Below are positions 1 through 6,572 of a stretch of 15,720 nt of DNA, in pieces (the stretch's first letter is position 1; each line of letters opens with the position of its first letter). The stretch covers positions 1-15,720 of the forward strand of contig CAKQFF010000030.1 of assembly GCA_934230685.1 (NCBI GenBank), written 5' to 3'. The notes under the pieces were generated by a model. The model was not told the origin of the DNA. It did not search any database and saw nothing but the letters and a program-made list of their open reading frames with translations. Origin of the DNA: an uncultured Prevotella sp. Lineage in GTDB: Bacteria > Bacteroidota > Bacteroidia > Bacteroidales > Bacteroidaceae. A program made the position numbers and the translations under genes.

Positions 1-566
1 ACTCTTACTTGCCAACCAACAAAGATTTTGAATTTTAATGCGGTTGGTCTGTTATAGAGTTTGTCTTCGTTATAAGCGCGTACTCCACCAATACAAAGGT
101 GAACCGATTGCCCATTGATAGTTTTTGTAAGGTTCTTGACGTGGCAGCAAAAAGCCAATCTCTGATAAAATACCGTCTTGTCTGCATCTGTCAATTCACT
201 TGCTTTCTTGTGTTGAGCTGATGGTATTCTTCCAATAATAGGATGAGAAACCCTGCACTCAACAGGTGTAAGTTCTCCAAATACTTTCTCGGCAACACTT
301 CTTACAGAACCAATAAAATTCTGGTGTGCTAACGTTAATGTGCCATCAACAAAAGTAGGAATTACGTTCTTTGTTTGCAACTCTTCAAGCGTGATACTCT
401 GAGTGTTGCTTTCAATGAAGTTAGGATGGTTGTCACCCCAATCTTCTTCTTCAATAACTTCAGCCTCGATTATATCATCTGATTTTTCGAGACCCAAGGT
501 TATGTCTGATGTGATAGTCCCTGCTGTAGGAACAATCACGGCTGTAGTTGCTTCTTTCTTCTTCAT
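1..566 (-). CDS. DUF3871 family protein, C-terminus beyond window
   Basis: About 188 codons are open from an ATG at 566 down to the window edge, so the C-terminal part is missing. The N-terminus is MKKKEATTAVIVPTAG, followed by an acidic linker (EAEVIEEEDWGD). A more conserved part contains FIGSVRSVAEKVFGE, RVSHPIIGRIPSAQ, VFYQRLAF and HLCIGGVRAYNEDKLYN. The combination RVSHPI-GRIP, a YxR motif, and GGVxxYNxDxLY matches my memory of DUF3871, a family of unknown function confined largely to Bacteroidota mobile elements. The start overlaps an upstream frame ending in ATGA, suggesting coupling to small upstream ORFs. No biochemical role can be read from the sequence. The family assignment is by recall, not by search. 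Confidence 0.75.
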   Translation of the reverse strand, partial: MKKKEATTAVIVPTAGTITSDITLGLEKSDDIIEAEVIEEEDWGDNHPNFIESNTQSITLEELQTKNVIPTFVDGTLTLAHQNFIGSVRSVAEKVFGELTPVECRVSHPIIGRIPSAQHKKASELTDADKTVFYQRLAFCCHVKNLTKTINGQSVHLCIGGVRAYNEDKLYNRPTALKFKIFVGWQVR

Positions 567-588
567 GTTGTTATTCTTTTTGAAGTTG

Positions 589-726
589 TTAGCAAACTGT
601 AAAGTAACTTAGTCGTGGGAGGAAAGGAAAGCGTATAATCTTTGCCTTCATGTTTCTCACGAGTTCCACCTTGCCATTCTTATTGATGGCTTTGATGATA
701 AGTTCTGATTTAGTTGTTTTGTTCAT
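589..726 (-). CDS. small ORF, 45 aa, possibly frameshifted
   Basis: An ATG at 726 opens a 45-codon frame beginning MNKTTKSELIIKAINKNGK, which reads like a genuine N-terminus: a basic, amphipathic helix then a turn. After VELVR at about residue 24 this frame becomes less protein-like and stops at 589. The frame one base back continues as HEGKDYTLSFPPTTKLLYS and ends in a TGA that overlaps the ATG of the DUF3871 gene at 566. Either the annotated 45-aa frame is the product, or the intact gene spans both frames (726 to about 564) and carries a one-base deletion or a -1 shift near 655. I do not recognise the family. Confidence 0.35.
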   Translation of the reverse strand: MNKTTKSELIIKAINKNGKVELVRNMKAKIIRFPFLPRLSYFTVC

Positions 727-874
727 GTTTATTATATTTTGAACAGTTAAAACTATGGGAGCAATCAGATTTGATTTTACTGGTTGCTCCCGATAATTTT
801 TTCCACCCTTTGAAGAAAAATGTTATAGCCTCCAATAGGGTAATTATTGTGTCGAGCTTTTCGTTTTTACTCAC
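710..874 (-). CDS. possible small ORF, 54 aa, GTG start
   Basis: A GTG at 874 overlaps the end of the 57-aa ORF upstream and opens 54 codons starting (M)SKNEKLDTIITLLEAITFF, then FKGWKKLSGATSK. The stop overlaps the start of the next small ORF by 17 bases. The first half could be one amphipathic or membrane-associated helix. The tight overlap chain argues for a run of small genes, but the GTG start, the composition of the C-terminal half and the short length make this a weak call. It could be leader sequence only. Confidence 0.25.
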   Translation of the reverse strand: MSKNEKLDTIITLLEAITFFFKGWKKLSGATSKIKSDCSHSFNCSKYNKHEQNN

Positions 875-1040
875 ATACAGGCTCAACTTTGTTTGTTGTG
901 TCGGTTGTCATTACAGGCTTTACCGACTTTTTGTTCTTGTACTTGCCGTAGATGGTTTTTCCAAGGTCTGCGGCTTCGATTAAAGTGACAGCTACACAAA
1001 GTACACGGTAGCCAATCACAAGAGTTTTTTTGATGTTCAT
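867..1040 (-). CDS. small ORF, 57 aa, unrecognised
   Basis: An ATG at 1040, preceded by an A-rich leader (AGAAAAA), opens a 57-codon frame. Residues 4-24 (KKTLVIGYRVLCVAVTLIEAA) form a hydrophobic, helix-like segment. A basic stretch with GKYKNKK at 32-38 and a Thr/Asn-rich tail follow. It could be a small membrane-anchored protein. It is the first ORF of the minus-strand run leading into the DUF3871 gene, and the terminator at 1120-1159 just upstream isolates this run from anything transcribed earlier, so a promoter should lie between about 1041 and 1120. I could not find a TAnnTTTG match there. Family unknown. Confidence 0.42.
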   Translation of the reverse strand: MNIKKTLVIGYRVLCVAVTLIEAADLGKTIYGKYKNKKSVKPVMTTDTTNKVEPVCE

Positions 1041-1119
1041 TTTTTCTGATATTTTACGTTGTTATTAAATTGTTTTGTCTATTCTATTAGTAAGGCTTTT
1101 AAGCGATAGCAGAAAAGAC

Positions 1120-1159
1120 AAAAAAATAGAGGCTCAAAAACACTTTGGTTTTTGACCTC
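1120..1159 (-). terminator. intrinsic terminator, minus strand
   Basis: TCAAAAAC (1134-1141) pairs with GTTTTTGA (1148-1155), and GAGG (1129-1132) with CCTC (1156-1159), with one bulged base and a 6-nt loop. On the minus strand the stem is followed by TATTTTTTTG. No convincing gene ends at it, which suggests a short minus-strand transcript from about 1325-1163. Confidence 0.7.
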
Positions 1160-1444
1160 ATAAATAAAACTTCAAGCATCAGCCTGACCTGCAAATTAAC
1201 CGCATCATAAGGGTTAAAGTTCCAGCCAAAGCCAAAGTTCATGTTGTTCCAAATTCATCATCTGGCAATCCCTTTCTTTATGCTTTGAAGCTCGTCAAGA
1301 ATTTTGTCCTGACGATTTGATATATTTACATTCAACTATAAGAGTATCAAGGCTTTACAAACGTTCGTTTTTATACCACCCACAAAAACAGGCAAATAAA
1401 GAACAAAAAGCCTTATATATGTAACAAAGTCAAAAGTAACGATT
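1160..1444. other. non-coding stretch between divergent units
   Basis: I see no convincing gene here. On the minus strand TTTG then 17 nt then TATAGTTG (about 1332-1361) is an imperfect promoter candidate that would yield a roughly 200-nt transcript ending at the 1120-1159 terminator. The ORFs in that transcript (25 aa, 15 aa, and 47 aa running through the terminator) are not convincing. The plus-strand promoter of the 1445 gene should also be here; TATATATG near 1415 is only a near-match to TAnnTTTG. Confidence 0.4.
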
Positions 1445-1768
1445 ATGTTTGAATATATGTTTTCCCTTGTTACCGATGAATTTAAAGTAGTTGGTGAAGG
1501 ACAGGAGACTCAACACTCCAAGGAACAGAATAAGGTTGAGAAATCGGTAAAAGGCAAGTTTATCAGAGACCTTGAAGCACTCAGAGATAATGGATATTCT
1601 CTTACCTCTGGAAGTAATATTGAAATTAGCTTACAAGACATTTTGAAGATTTGCCCAAGAGACAGAAGAAGAGTAGATGCCTATAACTCTTTGAAGTCAT
1701 ATCTCAATGAAGAGTTTAGCTGTACTCTTTGTATCACATCACAAAAAACTAAAGGAAAGGAGGATTAA
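1445..1768 (+). CDS. hypothetical protein, 107 aa, first of a two-gene unit
   Basis: The frame runs from ATG at 1445; an alternative in-frame ATG is four codons later. Residues about 20-36 are charged and Gln/Glu/Lys-rich (probably disordered or a short coil). Residues 38-107 look folded, with FIRDLEALRDNGY, then EISLQDILKICPRDRRRVDAY and SLKSYLNEEF, and a basic C-terminus TSQKTKGKED. The ILKICPRxRRRxDAY block looks like the core of a conserved family I cannot name. There is no signal peptide or membrane segment. The stop is 2 nt before the next ATG, so the two genes are almost certainly cotranscribed and probably coupled. It is oriented opposite to all its mobile-element neighbours, as cargo genes often are. 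Function unknown. Confidence 0.7.
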   Translation: MFEYMFSLVTDEFKVVGEGQETQHSKEQNKVEKSVKGKFIRDLEALRDNGYSLTSGSNIEISLQDILKICPRDRRRVDAYNSLKSYLNEEFSCTLCITSQKTKGKED

Positions 1769-1770
1769 CT

Positions 1771-2196
1771 ATGAAATTTTTAATACAGGGAATAGAAATT
1801 GATACCACTAAAGTAAAATATAAGCCAGCATTGGAAGATGTACTTTTGATGGTCACTAAGACTTATTATCCAGATATTAAACTAAGCAAGGTTGAATATG
1901 ATTTTGACGAGAAAGATAAATCTGTCATCCTAACATTTTACAGAGAAACAAAATATCATCTTCTTGGCGATATTAAAGATGTAGATGCCAAATTGATAAC
2001 AGGACTTCCAGAAGATGTTTTTTATCCTACTCCAGGTAAAAACTACTTTTTCTTGTTAGGTTATGCAGATGGATATTATGTTGACCAAAAGGATATTAAA
2101 GATGAATTTATGTCCTGTCAAGCTATAGAAGATGTTAAGGATGTAAACTTCAGTACATCTGATAGTTACTTGAAGATTATGATTTATGGTAAGTAA
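1771..2196 (+). CDS. hypothetical protein, 141 aa, second of a two-gene unit
   Basis: The ATG at 1771 lies 2 nt after the stop of the 107-aa gene, and the preceding AAAGGAGGATT is an unusually good Shine-Dalgarno-like sequence for this phylum, which decides the start. The protein is acidic and cytoplasmic-looking: a beta-rich N-terminus (MKFLIQGIEIDTTKVKYKP), a central YDFDEKDKSVILTFYRET, a segment ending in FYPTPGKNYFFLLGYADGYYVD, and a C-terminus SYLKIMIYGK. I see no catalytic motif, HTH or membrane helix. Tyr and Asp content is high. Its terminator follows at 2202. Possible roles include a toxin-antitoxin, anti-restriction or anti-phage accessory pair with the upstream gene, but nothing in the sequence proves any of these. 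Confidence 0.75.
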   Translation: MKFLIQGIEIDTTKVKYKPALEDVLLMVTKTYYPDIKLSKVEYDFDEKDKSVILTFYRETKYHLLGDIKDVDAKLITGLPEDVFYPTPGKNYFFLLGYADGYYVDQKDIKDEFMSCQAIEDVKDVNFSTSDSYLKIMIYGK

Positions 2197-2201
2197 AATT
2201 A

Positions 2202-2243
2202 GGGGAAGATTAGCTCAGTACTAAATCTTCCTCCTTTTCTTTT
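2202..2243 (+). terminator. intrinsic terminator of the 1445-2196 unit
   Basis: GGAAGATT (2204-2211) pairs with AATCTTCC (2224-2231), extended by G-U and G-C pairs outward, 12-nt loop, followed by CTCCTTTTCTTTTG. It begins 6 nt after the stop of the 141-aa gene. Confidence 0.7.
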
Positions 2244-2404
2244 GTCTTGGGAAATTGTCTTAGGGTTAAATTTACTATACCTTTATCTTCTTGCAGTCGA
2301 TAAAGGATATGTTATTATGATAATATAGGTGTAATTTCTTTGTCTCTATAATATATAATATGTGTATGAAGTTTTTACACCTCTTAAATGTATATTTAGG
2401 GTAT

Positions 2405-2424
2405 CTCATTCTGTAAGGAATGAG
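2405..2424. repeat. perfect 7-bp inverted repeat downstream of the helicase gene
   Basis: CTCATTC (2405-2411) and GAATGAG (2418-2424) surround a 6-nt loop, with GTA/TAC extending the pairing after one bulge. It lies about 30 bp past the minus-strand helicase stop (2455). With no T-run on either strand it is at best a weak terminator, or an RNA-stabilising or protein-binding site. A second, looser inverted pair, AGGTGTAA (2327-2334) and TTACACCT (2375-2382), lies close by. Confidence 0.45.
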
Positions 2425-2454
2425 TACAAGTAAGTTTATCCCCAAGTGAATTTA

Positions 2455-4104
2455 TTACAAAACCAAGGATATTCCAAATTTCTGCAATATACTGATTAAG
2501 TGTTTATAGTCTCTTCTCTTTTTATTCTTGCCTATGAGATTGTTGACTTCTTTTAAAGGTATGTTTATGGTTTTATTCTGATTACTCTCTGCTATCATTT
2601 GGGGGATATAAGGAAATCTCTGAGATAACCTTTCAATTTGACTGATAACTCTTTTGCCATTATTGAGTTTCTTTACCTTATCTCTCCAGTCTATATGCTC
2701 TTCTGGAATATCAAGAATGTTCTGGTTAAAATACTTCTCCAAGGTCTGTATAAAATCTCTATTGTGGTCATCTGTATAAAATACTTTGATGTCATTGTCC
2801 TGTCTGATACTTATTCTTGTTATCAACTGAACATACTCCCAAAGCATATATCTTGTAAGAGTCGTGTTTGTTTGGAAAACCTTGTTAAATTTTTCTGAAG
2901 AGGTTGAAACTGGAAGAGACCATTTACCAAGGAGGATTATGTTACTGTAGTCCTTAAAGTCATTAACAGCTTTACTTTCAGCACTTCCGTAATAGATAAT
3001 ACTGTAGAGGTCTTGTGGGATATTTGCTTTAGTCAGTTCATCAGAAAGTAAAGCAACAATAGTACTATCATTACTGCTTTGAGCATCACTTGTTATCCCA
3101 TTATCTTCACCCTTAAAATCATTCCAACAGGTAATGAGAGTTCTTCCTTTTACACAGGAAAGAATAGCGATTACGGCTTTAACCATACTCTTTATTAACT
3201 CTTGATGATTTTTGCTCCTACGGTTAAGATTGGGAACATTAAAGCTATGGAAGTCAGCCTTAGCTCTGTACTTATTCGGGATGTCAATAAGTCTATATAT
3301 GCTTGAATCCTTGAATAGTACATCACCAGCACCTTCCATAATCAACACAAGACTATTATTTGTTTGGAAATCACAAGGGGAGAATTGGATTACCGCATCA
3401 CCTTGTGCTTTCATCATGTTTGAATATTCACTTTCAACAATAGAGAGAGCTGTTTCTGTCTTTAGCTTTCCCAATGCTGTTGCCGTGTCAAATAAAGCAG
3501 CATCAGAGTGAGCAATGAATGTGTTATAAAACTTTTCCATTGCCACAAATTCTTTTGCCTTATACCCACCATTACCATCATCTGCCCCAAGAACACCCAA
3601 AAGCTGTTTAGATACAGTTGCATACTTTTGTATAAAGCCAGGAATCTCATCAATGATAATCCAACGGCGAGTATTGGGATTATTCATCAACTTCTTCCAG
3701 TCACCATCAAAAGGAGGCAGGGCTACACAATTTTTATTGTAAAGCAAATATACAGGGGGATATTCTGTATAAAGCCTAACGTTGGTCATAATCAACACTT
3801 TCTTCTTGGTTACTTCTTCTGGGGTATTGGCATATTCATTCTGAACATTATAATCAGTTTGGGAATGAATAAGCATAATGTCTGTTGCAGCCAAGCCTAA
3901 TAGGTTCAGCAAGTCGTAGTACAAGGTGTTGGCACTAACGATGGAATCAACCACAATCAACATTCCTTCCATATAGTGTGCCAATATGAATCGTTCCAAC
4001 CAGTAAGTTTTACCTGAGCCACATCCTGTACTCAAAATAAAATTACCCACATCATCAGGCAATTCCACGTTACAATTCTTTAAGTTGATTTTTAATATTG
4101 CCAT
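2455..4104 (-). CDS. SF2-type ATPase/helicase-like protein of a mobile element
   Basis: This is a 549-residue cytoplasmic protein. Walker A/motif I is STGCGSGKT at 25-33. Motif Ia-like LIVVDSIVSAN is at about 49-59. Walker B/motif II is WIIIDEIPG at 148-156 (D152, E153). A candidate motif VI, QLITRISIR, is at about 426-434. That order and spacing fit a two-lobed superfamily 2 (DEAD/DEAH-like) helicase. The C-terminal 100 residues are basic and may bind DNA (NKKRRDYKHLISILQKFG). Motifs are divergent from housekeeping helicases, as in phage or plasmid proteins. It is the last gene of the minus-strand run DUF3853-ParB-Myb-helicase, separated from the Myb-like gene by 112 bp containing a long imperfect hairpin. 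A role in element replication is inferred. Alternatives are a nucleic-acid translocase or a terminase-like ATPase, but no nuclease domain is visible. Confidence 0.72.
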   Translation of the reverse strand: MAILKINLKNCNVELPDDVGNFILSTGCGSGKTYWLERFILAHYMEGMLIVVDSIVSANTLYYDLLNLLGLAATDIMLIHSQTDYNVQNEYANTPEEVTKKKVLIMTNVRLYTEYPPVYLLYNKNCVALPPFDGDWKKLMNNPNTRRWIIIDEIPGFIQKYATVSKQLLGVLGADDGNGGYKAKEFVAMEKFYNTFIAHSDAALFDTATALGKLKTETALSIVESEYSNMMKAQGDAVIQFSPCDFQTNNSLVLIMEGAGDVLFKDSSIYRLIDIPNKYRAKADFHSFNVPNLNRRSKNHQELIKSMVKAVIAILSCVKGRTLITCWNDFKGEDNGITSDAQSSNDSTIVALLSDELTKANIPQDLYSIIYYGSAESKAVNDFKDYSNIILLGKWSLPVSTSSEKFNKVFQTNTTLTRYMLWEYVQLITRISIRQDNDIKVFYTDDHNRDFIQTLEKYFNQNILDIPEEHIDWRDKVKKLNNGKRVISQIERLSQRFPYIPQMIAESNQNKTINIPLKEVNNLIGKNKKRRDYKHLISILQKFGISLVL

Positions 4105-4148
4105 TACATATGATTTTTAAATTATTGCTTTTTTGTCTTTTAAATAAC

Positions 4149-4181
4149 GATACCAACATGACTAAAAATCATGCAGGTATC
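4149..4181 (-). repeat. imperfect hairpin between Myb-like and helicase genes
   Basis: GATACC (4149-4154) pairs with GGTATC (4176-4181) and CATGA (4157-4161) with TCATG (4169-4173), separated by a 2x2 internal mismatch, loop CTAAAAA. The pairing extends outward through TAA/TTA. On the minus strand no T-run follows directly, so it is more likely an operator, processing site or attenuator than a strong terminator. Confidence 0.5.
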
Positions 4182-4216
4182 ATTATTAAAATATAGAGGA
4201 GGTTTTACAGCACAAG

Positions 4217-4651
4217 CTAAGACAGACCGAGTTTCTTCTTACGACTAGAGATAGCTCCTTCATTGCGTCCAAGTAACTTTGAAATATCACGAGTTGTAAG
4301 TCCTTGAATGTGGTATTTTTTCAACATTTCTTCTTCCTCTGTAGTCCACGGATTATAAGCCTTTTTATATTTCACTTTCAATTCATCCATGTGGCTTGTT
4401 GCCATTGGGGAATTCGTAAAAGAAGGGAGGATCGGAACAAGAGCCTGAGATTGCAAGGAATCTGAAGGCAAATCTTTTTTGATTGCAAACAATGCTCTGG
4501 CTAATTTTTCCATTTCTTCATGGGTGAGACTTATAGTGCCTGTAACCACACCTCCAATCTCTTGCTTTAAAACAACTCCGTGGTCGCCAATGTCAATGTG
4601 AACCCTACCTATTACACTATTGACATAGTGCTTTTTGTAATTTTTTGCCAT
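4217..4651 (-). CDS. Myb/SANT-like HTH protein, 144 aa
   Basis: Residues 1-60 form a small domain with alternating beta-like stretches (SVIGRVHIDIGDHGVVL, GGVVTGTISL) and a helix (THEEMEKLARALFAI). A proline/serine linker follows. Residues 99-144 make a tri-helical DNA-binding domain: NPWTTEEEEMLKKYHIQGL with the Trp typical of Myb/SANT or GcrA-like folds, then TTRDISKLLGRNEGAISSR as helix-turn-helix, and KKKLGLS at the end. The start is 2 nt past the stop of the ParB-like gene, so the two are probably translationally coupled. It probably binds element DNA as a regulator or a partition/replication accessory factor. It could also be the specificity partner of the ParB-like protein; that is inference from context. 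Confidence 0.7.
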   Translation of the reverse strand: MAKNYKKHYVNSVIGRVHIDIGDHGVVLKQEIGGVVTGTISLTHEEMEKLARALFAIKKDLPSDSLQSQALVPILPSFTNSPMATSHMDELKVKYKKAYNPWTTEEEEMLKKYHIQGLTTRDISKLLGRNEGAISSRKKKLGLS

Positions 4652-4653
4652 AC

Positions 4654-5730
4654 TTATAACTTTATATTTTGCTGTCCCAAGAAGAAAGAGAAGGCTTTGT
4701 CAAGAATCTGCTTACGCTTCTCATCTTTTCGCTGCACCTTGGTACTCTTGGCAGCCTTAATATCTGCAACTTCCTTGTCTGTGAGAGTATTGATAAACTC
4801 CACCATTATGTCAGTAGCCCACTCAACACCCTTTCTGTTGGTTAATTTTTGAAGGGACAAGACAATCTCTTTCGTAAACTCTTTAGTCTTTATAGTCTTG
4901 TCATCCCCCTCTCCAAATCTATCTTTGAGAACTTCATGAATACGTTTGCCATATTCAATGTTTACGAAGAACTCACTCTCATCACCGTTTGCAACTTGTC
5001 TTGCTGTGAGGCGGTCAGGTTTGAGTGTTGCCAACTGACAGGCTGCTTGATACTTATAGCCCTTAGAAACAAGGTCGTTTATCATTACCCAACCCTCATG
5101 AGTATTATCACCATCTTCTATCTGACGCTTGGCTACCATGTCCTGAGTTTTCCACTTAGAGACATTGATGTTTATCTCAGTAAACGCTTTGGCGAAATTA
5201 TAATAACCATTTTTGTCCTTCATCGGGAAATGTCCCATGATGAGAGGCCACTCTTGTACAGTTTGCAAGAAGTCTACTCTACCATGCCCATCCACAATGA
5301 CAATACCATCAGAGTTTACAGGCTTGTCTTTGTTAGGGTCATTGGCAAATCGCTCTATTTTTATGCCTGCCTTTTCTGCCATCGGTACTGTTATGACAAT
5401 CAAGCTCTGTTGTGCGCCATTTTCAAGGATAGAGCGACCTGTCTTCTGCTCATCTGCGCCATGAGTACGATTTACACCAAGACCATAAAACTCAACACCC
5501 GCATCTTTAAGTCCCTTCAAGTTCAAAGAAGCAACATCGTCATTCGGGAATGTTGAGACACAATTAGGATATTGCTCTTTAACACGCAGCATCTCAAACT
5601 CGCAAAACTCTGTAAATGCCTTCAGGTTTGCCTCTTCATTGCTCTCCTGAGTGCTCGTCTGCTCAACAGCTATGTTTTCCGTTTCTTTACTAATTGGCTT
5701 TACAGCCACGTTTTCTAATTCATTTGTCAT
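4654..5730 (-). CDS. ParB/Spo0J-like protein, 358 aa
   Basis: A Glu/Thr/Ser-rich leader (1-35) precedes a ParB N-terminal-type domain: RSILENGAQQSLIVI at 99-113 corresponds to the 'sIxenGllqPlvV' part of the family, and IVIVDGHGRVDFLQ at 143-156 matches the ParB box (DGHxR). R151 would be the CTP/nucleic-acid-contacting arginine in ParB-like folds. Residues 195-245 (TQDMVAKRQI to YQAACQLATL) look helical, in the place of the central HTH. The C-terminus is basic (KVQRKDEKRKQILDK). No ParA ATPase gene lies next to it, so it may be a regulator or ParB-like nuclease/CTPase of the element rather than half of a ParABS pair. It sits 6 nt downstream of the DUF3853 gene and 2 nt upstream of the Myb-like gene, in one operon. 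Confidence 0.78.
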   Translation of the reverse strand: MTNELENVAVKPISKETENIAVEQTSTQESNEEANLKAFTEFCEFEMLRVKEQYPNCVSTFPNDDVASLNLKGLKDAGVEFYGLGVNRTHGADEQKTGRSILENGAQQSLIVITVPMAEKAGIKIERFANDPNKDKPVNSDGIVIVDGHGRVDFLQTVQEWPLIMGHFPMKDKNGYYNFAKAFTEININVSKWKTQDMVAKRQIEDGDNTHEGWVMINDLVSKGYKYQAACQLATLKPDRLTARQVANGDESEFFVNIEYGKRIHEVLKDRFGEGDDKTIKTKEFTKEIVLSLQKLTNRKGVEWATDIMVEFINTLTDKEVADIKAAKSTKVQRKDEKRKQILDKAFSFFLGQQNIKL

Positions 5731-5736
5731 AATTCC

Positions 5737-6051
5737 TTATTTTTTGTTGTTAACTGCTGATGCGTTGCGTCTTGCTTTCATCAATTCAAGAGCCAAGTCC
5801 GCATCAATTACTATTACTTTGCCATGTTGACTGATTGCTGGGTTTAAGATGCCACTGCTTTTAATTTTTGAAGCGGTAGATTTACATACTCCAAGCAGTT
5901 TAGCCAGTCCTGCCAATCCGTAAACCAGATGTTTTTTAACCTCTGGCGGTTTGTCGTGGGGATAGTCTGTAGGAGTTGCAAACATATCCTCAATCATTTC
6001 TTTCAAGTCACCCAGTGTTGCCTGGATGATAGGCTTGCTTTCTTTTTCCAT
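5737..6051 (-). CDS. DUF3853 family DNA-binding protein
   Basis: I choose the ATG at 6051 (104 aa, MEKESKPIIQATLGDLKEM). An upstream in-frame ATG at 6090 lies on top of the -7 promoter element (6088-6095), so it would not be transcribed. Residues about 46-60 (VYGLAGLAKLLGVCKSTA) followed by SKIKSSGILNPAISQ form a MerR/excisionase-like winged HTH, and VIVIDADLALELM is the strand-helix that closes the family signature. This matches DUF3853, small Bacteroidota mobile-element proteins with an excisionase-like HTH. It heads the operon with the ParB-like gene 6 nt away. A role as operon regulator or recombination directionality factor is inferred. The repeat array upstream (6135-6213) is a natural candidate binding site. 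Confidence 0.82.
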   Translation of the reverse strand: MEKESKPIIQATLGDLKEMIEDMFATPTDYPHDKPPEVKKHLVYGLAGLAKLLGVCKSTASKIKSSGILNPAISQHGKVIVIDADLALELMKARRNASAVNNKK

Positions 6052-6087
6052 GTTTATTTTGCGAGGCTTTAGTGCCGAATCGCAATG

Positions 6088-6095
6088 CAAAGGTA
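6088..6095 (-). promoter_or_regulatory. promoter -7 of the DUF3853-ParB operon
   Basis: On the minus strand TACCTTTG is an exact TAnnTTTG match followed by C. Transcription should begin near 6081, giving a leader of about 30 nt before the ATG at 6051. The -33 region is poor (CTTTA about 17-18 nt upstream instead of TTTG), which may imply activator dependence. Confidence 0.6.
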
Positions 6096-6134
6096 TTAAT
6101 GGATTTGGCGATTAAAGAATAAAATTATCCCAAG

Positions 6135-6213
6135 CGGATTGTTGCGGAAAACATTTTTTTTAACGGAAAAGTTTTGGGAAGTTACGGAAAATGTTTTCCG
6201 TAAAACGGATTGT
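6135..6213. repeat. CGGAAAA array with perfect palindrome (operator or iterons)
   Basis: CGGAAAA occurs at 6145-6151, 6164-6170 and 6185-6191, spaced 19 and 21 bp, close to two helical turns. The last copy is half of a palindrome: TTACGGAAAA (6182-6191), two bases, TTTTCCGTAA (6194-6203). The whole block is flanked by direct repeats CGGATTGT (6135-6142 and 6206-6213). The two-base centre is too tight for an RNA hairpin, so a dimeric protein site is more likely. It lies about 50-120 bp upstream of the operon promoter. Confidence 0.65.
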
Positions 6214-6370
6214 AATTTGACTGATTAGTGGATGCTATAGACACAAAAATAGCCATCGCCCTAATGTGAACGACAGCTATTATGTGCTACTCAAATATAA
6301 GAAGCATGATAACTATATATGTGATGTTCCAAAACATAATTACTATACCCTCAAATAAAATAGCATAATG

Positions 6371-6394
6371 GGGGGACTATTAGGGGGACTACTT
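6371..6394. repeat. GGGGGACTACTT tandem pair, left
   Basis: Two 12-mers in tandem at 6371-6382 (GGGGGACTATTA, degenerate) and 6383-6394 (GGGGGACTACTT), preceded by an AT-rich run and AATGG similar to the context of the right-hand pair. Candidate integrase arm-type sites or remnants of an attachment site. Confidence 0.6.
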
Positions 6395-6547
6395 TGTAAG
6401 ATTTATGGCTAAAGTACAGTATTAGGCAAAAGCACAAGTTGCAAATGGGTACAATCTTTCCCAATCATAAATCAACAAAAACACCCAAAAAGACGGACAA
6501 CAGCGCAAAGTCAGTGTTAAACAAATATAAAAATAATATTGCGCAAT

Positions 6548-6572
6548 GGGGGACTACTTCGGGGGACTACTT
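6548..6572. repeat. GGGGGACTACTT tandem pair, right
   Basis: Two exact copies of GGGGGACTACTT at 6548-6559 and 6561-6572, 13-nt period, 177-178 bp from the left pair and in the same orientation. The pair ends only 8 bp from the A-run of the tRNA-Ser terminator. Confidence 0.65.

Noticed and set aside
1099..1242. Minus-strand 47-aa ORF starting MNFGFGWNFNPYDAV
   Set aside because: Its C-terminal third is encoded by the terminator stem and T-run at 1120-1159, so it is unlikely to be a real protein.
2202..2220. GGGGAAGATTAGCTCAGT resembles the 5' part of a tRNA
   Set aside because: The rest of a tRNA is absent and the same bases form the stem-loop of a plausible terminator; likely coincidence.
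6223..6357. Plus-strand open stretch ending DNYICDVPKHNYYTLK
   Set aside because: About 45 codons without a clear start codon; this length is expected by chance and I recognise no family.
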